Assembly (NCBI GenBank): GCA_902465325.1
Contig: CABQMV010000059.1
Span: 1-11,977, forward strand
Length of the DNA: 11,977 nt
From: an uncultured Oscillospiraceae bacterium
GTDB lineage: Bacteria > Bacillota > Clostridia > UBA1212 > SIG427
Reading direction: 5' to 3'
Notes under the pieces: generated by a model
What the model was told of the DNA's origin: nothing
Databases searched by the model: none
The model's input: the letters and a program-made list of their open reading frames with translations, nothing else
Made by a program: the position numbers and the translations under genes
In this document: positions 6,118 through 11,977 of the stretch, one piece after another
Layout of the letters: every line of letters begins with the position of its first letter
Position numbering within the stretch: position 1 is the first letter of the stretch

Positions 6118-7716
6118 ATGGCAAATGAAAATAAAAATGAAAAACGGGCAGAAAAAGTAGATTCTCTGGTAACCGGTTCCCGGCAGGAGTCCTCCGCCGG
6201 GGCAGGCGGCGCCAAAAAATCTCCGGCACAGAAGCCGGCGGGGAAAAAGAAAAATATTTTCCTGTCTCCCAGTGTCATGATGTTTATCATCTGCGGGATT
6301 GCGGTGCTGATTTCTTTGATTGCTTTTATTAATACATCCTGGAGGATTTCCCGAGCGGAAGACCTCCAGGCAGAGCCTACCTCTTCGGCGCTGACTACGC
6401 CGGAGCCTACGCCGTTCCCCACTCCCAAGGCCATTCCCGATGTACAGGATACGGTGCTGCTTTCGGAGGAGCTGTGTACCCTTCAGACCACTGACACAGA
6501 ATGGAATAAAAAGGCGGAGAATCCGGATGATAGGGGGCTGTATTTCATATCAAAGGAAGAAAAGGAATACATGGTCTATAACGCGGACAGTGACAATCTT
6601 TGCGGAGAAGGATATGATCTTAACAGCTTTCGTTATATCTGGATAAACTCGGAAAACGATGATTTTTATGTAGTAATAAATCTGGCGGGCAAGGTGATTG
6701 ACCTGTCTGACTACTATATATTAGTGAGAGAAGAAAAGGGAATCTATGCCTCCCGTGTGATTATAAACTGTTATGAGGCGGAAGAGGTCATTTTAAATAA
6801 TACGATTGTTACCGGCACGATCCTGGCTCCGCAGGCAAAGATTCTATGTGATAACACCTATGTATACGGGCAGTTGATTGGAGCAGAGTATTCCGGCAAT
6901 TTAGGGTTTAAGAGAGACATTGTCTTTACAGGCTACCTAAACGTAATGAGTGTGACCCATGGCGTGGAGTTTGAAAATACGGCGGTTAAGAAACGGGTTA
7001 TCGAGCTGCTAAAGACGCAGGACAAAACCGGGATGTACGATAGCTATACGCTAAATACCACTGTATTGGAGAAAGATATTGCTAAAATATTGGAGTTGGA
7101 TTTATCCGGACTGGGTCTGAGAGATTTTGGAAATGACCTGCAGTATTTTTCTCATGTCATTTCACTTGATATAAGCAAAAACGGCGTCAACTCCTTTGAT
7201 TTGTCAAATTTCCCGAATCTGCAGGCGTTTTATATGAATAACACCTCCATAAAGGAAATTGATTTATCTCCCTGCCCGGTTTTGAAAATATTGGACATCA
7301 GCAATACGAGAATGAAAACTTTCCCGGATTTTTCGCAGGCTCCCAGACTGGAATACCTGGCGGCCAGCAACGCAGCGCTGTCTCATATTGACTACTGGAG
7401 TCTGCAGAATTTAAAGCATTTGAATATCAGTTCCAATGCCAAGATTTCGGCCTTTGACTTTGGTGCTCTGCCTTTGCTGGAGCAATTGGATATCCGGTAC
7501 TGTACCGTACAGGATATTGATCTTTCAAATGCCACTCATTTGTGGTTTTTGCGCTGCTCTGGAAATTTATATTGGGTATTGGATTTGGATAAGGCGCCTG
7601 CTCTGATCAATGTGGAGGCCTATACGGACACCCTTACGGAAATCACAGCCAGAGACTTTTTAAAAAGACAGAACGCCTCGCTGTTCTGCTTTGAAAATAC
7701 GGCGATTAAGGGATAG
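6118..7716 (+). CDS. membrane-anchored choice-of-anchor-A-like and leucine-rich-repeat protein
   Basis: A 532-residue protein with one membrane span and three further parts. Residues 1-49 are hydrophilic and Lys/Ala-rich, probably cytosolic. Residues 50-71 are a hydrophobic signal anchor with no lipobox. A Thr/Pro linker (PEPTPFPTP, 95-103) suggests a wall-crossing spacer. Residues about 140-275 resemble the choice-of-anchor-A domain: YVVINLAGKVIDL (184-196), NCYEAEEVILNN (217-228), then GTILAPQA (233-240) and GQLIGAEYSGN (251-261). Residues about 323-509 form roughly eight leucine-rich repeats of 21-22 residues, such as LQAFYMNNTSIKEIDLSPCPV, close to the IRREKO-type pattern LxxLxxxxNxLxxLDL. 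There is no LPXTG or wall-binding repeat. It probably displays a ligand-binding surface outside the cell; the ligand is unknown. The start is the only in-frame ATG with a ribosome site (AAGGTG, spacing 10). Confidence 0.82.
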   Translation: MANENKNEKRAEKVDSLVTGSRQESSAGAGGAKKSPAQKPAGKKKNIFLSPSVMMFIICGIAVLISLIAFINTSWRISRAEDLQAEPTSSALTTPEPTPFPTPKAIPDVQDTVLLSEELCTLQTTDTEWNKKAENPDDRGLYFISKEEKEYMVYNADSDNLCGEGYDLNSFRYIWINSENDDFYVVINLAGKVIDLSDYYILVREEKGIYASRVIINCYEAEEVILNNTIVTGTILAPQAKILCDNTYVYGQLIGAEYSGNLGFKRDIVFTGYLNVMSVTHGVEFENTAVKKRVIELLKTQDKTGMYDSYTLNTTVLEKDIAKILELDLSGLGLRDFGNDLQYFSHVISLDISKNGVNSFDLSNFPNLQAFYMNNTSIKEIDLSPCPVLKILDISNTRMKTFPDFSQAPRLEYLAASNAALSHIDYWSLQNLKHLNISSNAKISAFDFGALPLLEQLDIRYCTVQDIDLSNATHLWFLRCSGNLYWVLDLDKAPALINVEAYTDTLTEITARDFLKRQNASLFCFENTAIKG

Positions 7717-7720
7717 AGGC

Positions 7721-8347
7721 TTATTCTTTTAAATAACTTAATGTAACGCCGTCTCCTATTTCCAGCAGCGTGCTGGTATAATCAGGATCTTGAAACAGCT
7801 TTTCCAAAAAACAGCGCATATTGGCTACGATTGTCCGATGCTTGTGGGGTGCCTGTTCAGGCGTCTCTAATATTTTGCCGTAAAAAACAACATTGTCGCA
7901 GACCAGGAGCCCGCCTGGATTTAAAAGCCTTTTTATATCTTCGTACATATGAAGGTACTGTCCCTTGGCGCTGTCAATAAATATCATATCATAACTTCGT
8001 GACAGGCAGGAAAGGACCTCTGCTGCATCTCCTACAATGACCCTGATGCGATTCGAAAGCCCGGCGGCCGCAATGTTTTTACGTGCTGCGGCCGCTGTTT
8101 CCGGATTGATCTCCACCGTGTCAATACGGCTGCCCGACTTGCTGCTGACTGCCATAAGGATCGCTGAAAAGCCGATTGCCGTTCCGGCCTCTAAAATAGA
8201 AGCGGGACTATAGCTTTTTACCAAAAAGCGCAGCAGCGCCGCAGTATCTTCCCGTACAATGGGAACCTTATTTGTAACGGCTTCTTGGCGAAGCTGAAGC
8301 AAAAGGGGATCTCTGTCCTCCAGAAGCTGCTGAATATAAGGGTCCAT
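7721..8347 (-). CDS. trmR: tRNA 5-hydroxyuridine methyltransferase (O-methyltransferase family 3)
   Basis: A 208-residue SAM-dependent O-methyltransferase. It shows the SAM motif EAGTAIGFSA (53-62), the acidic loop VEINPE (78-83), GDAAEVL (106-112) and the metal ligands Asp125 (FIDSAKG), Asp151 and Asn152 (CDNVV). These match in spacing the Mg ligands of Bacillus TrmR (formerly YrrM), which converts wobble ho5U34 to mo5U in several tRNAs. The gene order mltG-trmR is the same as yrrL-yrrM in Bacillus, which supports TrmR over other family 3 enzymes. The frame stays open upstream to 8443, but that part overlaps mltG and has no family match. The ATG at 8347 has AGGAGG at a spacing of 7 and lies 16 bases after the mltG stop. 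Confidence 0.9.
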   Translation of the reverse strand: MDPYIQQLLEDRDPLLLQLRQEAVTNKVPIVREDTAALLRFLVKSYSPASILEAGTAIGFSAILMAVSSKSGSRIDTVEINPETAAAARKNIAAAGLSNRIRVIVGDAAEVLSCLSRSYDMIFIDSAKGQYLHMYEDIKRLLNPGGLLVCDNVVFYGKILETPEQAPHKHRTIVANMRCFLEKLFQDPDYTSTLLEIGDGVTLSYLKE

Positions 8348-8363
8348 GGCAGCACCTCCTGTA

Positions 8364-9800
8364 TTAAAATCCCTTGGCGGCCACGTGCTCCTCATAGGTA
8401 TGAGAGAAAATGTGTCCGTTGGAGTTGTCTGTTCGGGCAACAAAATAGTAATACTCGTGATGGGTATAGTTTAATACCGCTTCAATGGAATCTGCTCCGG
8501 GATTACAAATAGGTCCCGGCGGCAGACCTTCGTATTTATAAGTATTGTATAGATCTTCAATTGTGGTATTTTCCTTTGTTACCGTCTCAAGGGTGGTACC
8601 GAATTGTCTGGCGTACGCAAACCGAATCGTAGCGCAGGACTGGAGCTTTTTTAAATCACTGCTGTGCAGACGGTTCATGAAGACTCCTGCGATCATAGGA
8701 CGTTCTGAGGATAGCGCAGCCTCTTTTTCTACCAGAGAGGCCAATATAATTACCTGATCCTGTGTAAGGCCAATTTCTTCTGCTTTTGTATAGTAATCCG
8801 GCTTATAAATATCATTAAAACGATTCAGCATTTTATATATGATGGTATCCGGGCTGGCATTAATATCAAATTCATAGGTGTCCGGGAACAGATAGCCGTC
8901 CAGTCGGTATTCCCTGTTTTTATGCTTAGAAATAAAACTGTACGAAGAAAGATCCTGGGTCTCAACTGCTTTGAGAAAATCTGCAGCGGAGCATACGCCA
9001 TTGGCCTCCAGTCGGTTAGCAATCTGTTTGGTAGTGAAGCCTTCGGGAATCGTGATTTTCACACTCTCAGGGTTGCTGGTTAAAATCACCATGATTTCCT
9101 CGTAATTCAAGCCAGGACAAAGGGTATATGTGCCTGCTTTATAATTGCCGTCGTAGCCGTTAAATTTAGATAAAAATCTATAGATCGAAGCGTTTGTTAT
9201 CAAATCCTGCTCCTTTAGGGACTTGGCAATATCAGAGGTAGAAGCTCCCTTTTCGATTTTAAAGGATACGGCAGTTTCTGTATCAATAACAATTGAATCC
9301 AAACTGATGGGATTGTTGTACTTGTCTACCAGATACGTATAGGAAACAAAGCTGGAAAAAAAGACAATTCCGATGAGCAGCAGTATAATAATAAGCACTT
9401 TGGGCGTGCTGCCCGTATTTTTAATTCGCGTATTCCAGGTTTTCCTTTTTTTTAAAGAAACCTTTGAGGTGGCCGGTATCTGACTGGTACCGCTTCTGTA
9501 GGAGGACTGTTTCTGGCTGTCCTGGGAGGCTCTGGGGGAGGCCGATATTTTTCTGGCGGAGACCACCATTTCCAGTTCGTCGTCCTCAGAAATCAAATCC
9601 TGAGCATACCTGGGCCTTCTGGCCGTTGGATTCTGCTGGGAGGCTGACGACTCCCTGGCCTTTGGGGCGGAGGCGCGGTGGAAAGCAGGTTCTGTGTCCT
9701 GCTGCACGCTGCTTCTGGCTGCCCCGGGACGTCTGACACCCTTAGTAGGGGCCAGCTTAATATCCTTTATACTTTTTTTTCTGTTTTCCTCTTTGTCCAT
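8364..9800 (-). CDS. mltG: endolytic peptidoglycan transglycosylase MltG (YceG-like)
   Basis: MltG cuts nascent glycan strands at the outer membrane face and so sets their length. Residues 1-133 are a long, basic, Ser/Arg/Gln-rich cytosolic tail of low complexity, unlike the very short tail of E. coli MltG. Residues 134-156 are the membrane anchor. A LysM-like subdomain follows at about 177-247 (VSFKIEKGASTSDIAKSL). The catalytic YceG part has DGYLFPDTYEF (301-311), ILASLVEKEA (352-361, with Glu358 as the catalytic residue by analogy), AGVFMNRL (371-378), LQSCATIRFA (386-395) and YEGLPPGPICNPG (423-435). The ATG has AAGGTGAG at a spacing of 6. The gene lies 26 bases after typA and 16 before trmR, within one operon. 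Confidence 0.94.
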   Translation of the reverse strand: MDKEENRKKSIKDIKLAPTKGVRRPGAARSSVQQDTEPAFHRASAPKARESSASQQNPTARRPRYAQDLISEDDELEMVVSARKISASPRASQDSQKQSSYRSGTSQIPATSKVSLKKRKTWNTRIKNTGSTPKVLIIILLLIGIVFFSSFVSYTYLVDKYNNPISLDSIVIDTETAVSFKIEKGASTSDIAKSLKEQDLITNASIYRFLSKFNGYDGNYKAGTYTLCPGLNYEEIMVILTSNPESVKITIPEGFTTKQIANRLEANGVCSAADFLKAVETQDLSSYSFISKHKNREYRLDGYLFPDTYEFDINASPDTIIYKMLNRFNDIYKPDYYTKAEEIGLTQDQVIILASLVEKEAALSSERPMIAGVFMNRLHSSDLKKLQSCATIRFAYARQFGTTLETVTKENTTIEDLYNTYKYEGLPPGPICNPGADSIEAVLNYTHHEYYYFVARTDNSNGHIFSHTYEEHVAAKGF

Positions 9801-9826
9801 AACGATCTCACCTTCTTGGTAAAATG

Positions 9827-11665
9827 TTATTCTGCGGCCTTCTTACGTTTCGCTGCCCCTGCCTTTGCTCTGAGCTCGGTATTTAATATTTTTTTTCTGA
9901 GTCTTATGCTTTTCGGCGTTATTTCTACCAACTCATCATCGGATATAAATTCCAGTGACTGCTCTAAGCTGAGCACTAACGGAGGTGTCAGTCTCAGCGC
10001 CTCGTCAGAACCTGAAGCACGTATATTCGTAATGTGTTTCTTCTTGCAGACATTTATTGTTATATCCTCGTTTCGGGAGCATTCTCCTACAATCATTCCC
10101 TCGTAAACTTTCGTACCGGGACCGATAAAAAGCCGTCCTCTTTCTTGTGCATTGTACAGCCCGTAGGAAACGGCTTCTCCCTGCTCCCATGCCACCATGG
10201 AGCCTCTTTGTCTGGATTCAAAATCTCCTTTATAGTCCTCGAAGCCATCAAAGATATGGTTCATTATACCATTTCCCCGCGTATCCGTCAAAAACTCGTT
10301 TCGATAGCCGATCAGTCCCCGGGAGGGAATCCGAAATTCCAAGCGGACATATCCTTCCAGTGCAGCATGCATATTCTGCATTTCTCCCTTGCGGGAGCCT
10401 ATCTTCTCAATAACCACGCCCACAGTATCCTCCGGGGTGTCAATGGTAAGCAGCTCCATAGGCTCCATAAGTTTGCCGTCAATTTTTTTGGTAATTACTT
10501 TGGGCCGGGAAACCTGAAACTCATAGCCCTGCCGGCGCATGGTTTCAATTAAAATGGAAAGGTGAAGCTCTCCCCGTCCGGAAACCTTTAAGGTATCCGG
10601 CGTTTCTGTGTCCTCAATGCGGAGGCTTACATTGGTCTCCAGCTCCTTGTACAGTCTGTCACGAATATGACGGGAGGTCACAAAATCTCCTTCTGTTCCG
10701 GCAAAGGGACTGTCGTTTACAGAAAAATTCATAGTAAGAGTCGGTTCGTCTATATTGACAAAAGGAATGGGTTCCGGACAGTCCGGAGAACACACGGTTT
10801 CACCTATGTTGATATCGGCAATTCCGGACATAACAAAAATATCGCCGGCCCGGACCTCCTCTACTGCAATTTTTTTCAGCCCGCTGAATTTATAAAGGTA
10901 ATTTATTTTACCTGTGTGCGTTTTTCCGTCTGCGCTGCATACAACTGTGGGAGAGCCTGTCTTCAGAATTCCCCGGTCTAATCTGGACACAGCAATCCGC
11001 CCCACATATTCGTCAGCCGTTATATTAGATATCAGTGCCCGATAGGGAGCGGAAAGGTCAACCTCCGGCGCCGGTATTTTTTGAATAATCATTTCAAAGA
11101 GAGGCTGCAGGTCCCTGCTGTCCTTTGCTTCCGGGTCACAGCTAGCGTAGCCGTCCCGGGAAGAGGCGTATACTACGGAAAAATCCAGCTGTTCATCATC
11201 GGCGCCCAGGTCCATAAAAAGCTCCAGAACATCATCTAATACTTGCAGGGGCCTTGCGCCGGGACGGTCAATTTTATTGATCACCACAATAGGCTTCAGC
11301 TTCATGGCAAGTGCTTTTGTCAGTACAAAACGGGTTTGAGGCATGGGCCCTTCAAAGGCATCTACCAATAGTAAAACCCCGTCCACCATTCCAAGAACAC
11401 GTTCTACCTCTCCGCCAAAATCTGCATGTCCAGGGGTATCTACAATATTTATTGTGTAATTTTTATATTTCAGTGCTGTGTTTTTTGAGAGTATTGTAAT
11501 ACCGCGTTCCCGCTCTAGGTCGTTGGAATCCATCACCCGTTCCTCTACTGCTTCATTTTCCCGGAATGTGCCGCTTTGCCGCAGCAAACCATCTACCAGG
11601 GTGGTTTTACCGTGGTCTACGTGGGCAATTATTGCAATATTTCTAATATCCTCTCGAATTTCCAC
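9827..11665 (-). CDS. typA: ribosome-associated translational GTPase TypA/BipA
   Basis: TypA is an EF-G-like GTPase that binds the ribosome and helps ribosome assembly and stress or cold adaptation. At 612 residues it is full length. G-domain motifs are AHVDHGKTT (14-22), RGITI (54-58), DTPGHADF (76-83) and NKID (130-133), with YASSRDG as the G5 region. Domain II, the EF-G-like domain III with SGRGELHLSILIE, and the BipA-specific C-terminal part (RIPSRGLIGYRNEFLTDTRG, then GLYNAQERG) all follow in order. A Lys/Ala-rich tail closes the protein. The start codon is GTG; a TGA lies six codons upstream in frame and the next Met is residue 45. The ribosome site GAGGAG is rather far, 11 bases from the GTG. 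It is the first gene of the typA-mltG-trmR operon. Confidence 0.96.
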   Translation of the reverse strand: MEIREDIRNIAIIAHVDHGKTTLVDGLLRQSGTFRENEAVEERVMDSNDLERERGITILSKNTALKYKNYTINIVDTPGHADFGGEVERVLGMVDGVLLLVDAFEGPMPQTRFVLTKALAMKLKPIVVINKIDRPGARPLQVLDDVLELFMDLGADDEQLDFSVVYASSRDGYASCDPEAKDSRDLQPLFEMIIQKIPAPEVDLSAPYRALISNITADEYVGRIAVSRLDRGILKTGSPTVVCSADGKTHTGKINYLYKFSGLKKIAVEEVRAGDIFVMSGIADINIGETVCSPDCPEPIPFVNIDEPTLTMNFSVNDSPFAGTEGDFVTSRHIRDRLYKELETNVSLRIEDTETPDTLKVSGRGELHLSILIETMRRQGYEFQVSRPKVITKKIDGKLMEPMELLTIDTPEDTVGVVIEKIGSRKGEMQNMHAALEGYVRLEFRIPSRGLIGYRNEFLTDTRGNGIMNHIFDGFEDYKGDFESRQRGSMVAWEQGEAVSYGLYNAQERGRLFIGPGTKVYEGMIVGECSRNEDITINVCKKKHITNIRASGSDEALRLTPPLVLSLEQSLEFISDDELVEITPKSIRLRKKILNTELRAKAGAAKRKKAAE

Positions 11666-11713
11666 TTTTGTAACTGCTCCTCACTTCATATATCTGTAAA
11701 AAATCCAACGTTC

Positions 11714-11742
11714 ATCATATAATAAAGAAGGCGTTTTGTCAA
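11714..11742 (-). promoter_or_regulatory. sigma-A promoter of the typA-mltG-trmR operon
   Basis: Read on the minus strand: perfect TTGACA (11737-11742), 17 bases, TATGAT (11714-11719). The start would be near 11707, giving a leader of about 42 nt before the GTG. No further strong promoter was seen before mltG or trmR, whose gaps are 26 and 16 bases. Confidence 0.85.
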
Positions 11743-11787
11743 ACAGGGCTCACGGCAGAAACCCGCCGAAGGCTTAGTGTGATGTCG

Positions 11788-11870
11788 TTAGGGGACAAAA
11801 TAACCGAATAGGATACAAAAGCCAGTTTTCGATCAAAGCGATCAAAAACTGGCTTTATTAGTCCCTTTAA
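11788..11870. repeat. long imperfect palindrome containing a terminator-like hairpin
   Basis: The inner part is a 12-bp perfect repeat, AAAGCCAGTTTT (11818-11829) against AAAACTGGCTTT (11845-11856). It is continued after one mismatch by GATC/GATC over a 5-base loop. The outer arms, TTAGGGGACAAAATAA (11788-11803) and TTATTAGTCCCTTTAA (11856-11871), are imperfect complements sharing GGGAC/GTCCC and AATAA/TTATT. Either strand leaves a short U run (TTT on the +, TTTT on the minus). Most simply it stops minus-strand transcription coming from the right before the typA promoter. Confidence 0.7.
11818..11860 (-). terminator. likely terminator upstream of typA
   Basis: This is the inner hairpin of the larger palindrome. 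On the minus strand the stem is followed by TTTTGTATCC, the better U tract of the two directions. It would end a transcript entering from beyond the right edge. The gene it serves is outside the window, so the direction is inferred. Confidence 0.5.
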
Positions 11871-11977
11871 GTTGATTTGAGCGGGTCATCATCCGAAGAA
11901 TTATCCACTATATGGATATGTATTTTCTATCATATTATTTTTGTTTTATTTCTGCAACATATTTCTAATAGTAAAAA

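Larger units (their letters stand above)
11743..11977. other. gene-free right edge
   Basis: Together with the typA leader this is about 310 bases without a gene. It holds the palindrome at 11788-11870, then an AT-rich stretch with a small perfect inverted repeat, TATCCA (11902-11907) and TGGATA (11913-11918), around 5 bases. No frame here has a start, a ribosome site and a meaningful length together, and no promoter pointing right is convincing. Confidence 0.6.

Noticed and set aside
8348..8443. Upstream start adding 32 residues to the trmR product
   Set aside because: The extension overlaps the end of mltG, has no match to the methyltransferase family, and a strong AGGAGG lies just before the inner ATG at 8347.
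10034..10552. 172-codon open frame on the + strand opposite typA
   Set aside because: It lies wholly inside the well-conserved typA gene, has no ribosome site or family features, and is best explained as a shadow frame.
11857..11977. Short minus-strand frame ending SSDDDPLKST as the tail of a gene entering from the right
   Set aside because: An in-frame TAG lies about 20 codons upstream within the window, so the frame is closed on both sides and too short; no ribosome site was seen.

Overview
The window looks like a chromosomal segment of an endospore-forming member of the Clostridia (Firmicutes). The main reasons are a clear spoIIR gene with a sigma-F-type promoter, a GerMN-domain lipoprotein, a mltG-trmR gene pair arranged as in Bacillus, purine-rich Shine-Dalgarno sites and sigma-A promoters close to consensus. 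Nothing in the sequence fixes the genus. Most of the content is core cell-envelope, translation and sporulation machinery. I see no CRISPR array, tRNA, rRNA, prophage gene or complete insertion sequence.

Layout. At the left edge (1-97) an upstream + strand gene probably ends and is followed by an intrinsic terminator. A minus-strand short-chain reductase (94-828, possibly the EF-P 5-aminopentanone reductase YmfI) diverges from a + strand pair made of a Nudix hydrolase (940-1611) and a GerMN lipoprotein (1634-2278). The two divergent promoters lie in the same stretch of about 45 bp. A near-consensus sigma-A promoter at 2310-2338 then starts a tight operon: ddl, murI, a DUF1934/YwiB-like gene and an ArgS-related gene that lacks the whole catalytic domain (2379-5324). 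Ddl and MurI supply D-Ala-D-Ala and D-Glu for peptidoglycan.

spoIIR (5406-6074) has its own candidate sigma-F promoter straddling the stop codon of the ArgS-like gene, and a short palindrome touching its Shine-Dalgarno site. Next is a large membrane-anchored protein (6118-7716) combining a choice-of-anchor-A-like domain with 21-22-residue leucine-rich repeats. It has its own promoter inside the end of spoIIR.

The right half is a minus-strand operon, typA (BipA GTPase) - mltG (endolytic transglycosylase) - trmR (tRNA wobble-uridine methyltransferase). It runs from a TTGACA-17-TATGAT promoter at 11714-11742 down to 7721 and meets the leucine-rich-repeat gene tail to tail with 4 bp between stop codons. 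The last 312 bases hold the typA leader and promoter, a long imperfect palindrome (11788-11870) that contains a terminator-like hairpin, and an AT-rich stretch without a recognisable gene.

The least ordinary items are the catalytic-domain-less ArgS relative sitting where argS would be expected next to the ywiB-like gene, the choice-of-anchor-A/LRR membrane protein beside spoIIR, the spoIIR control region, and the palindrome near the right edge.
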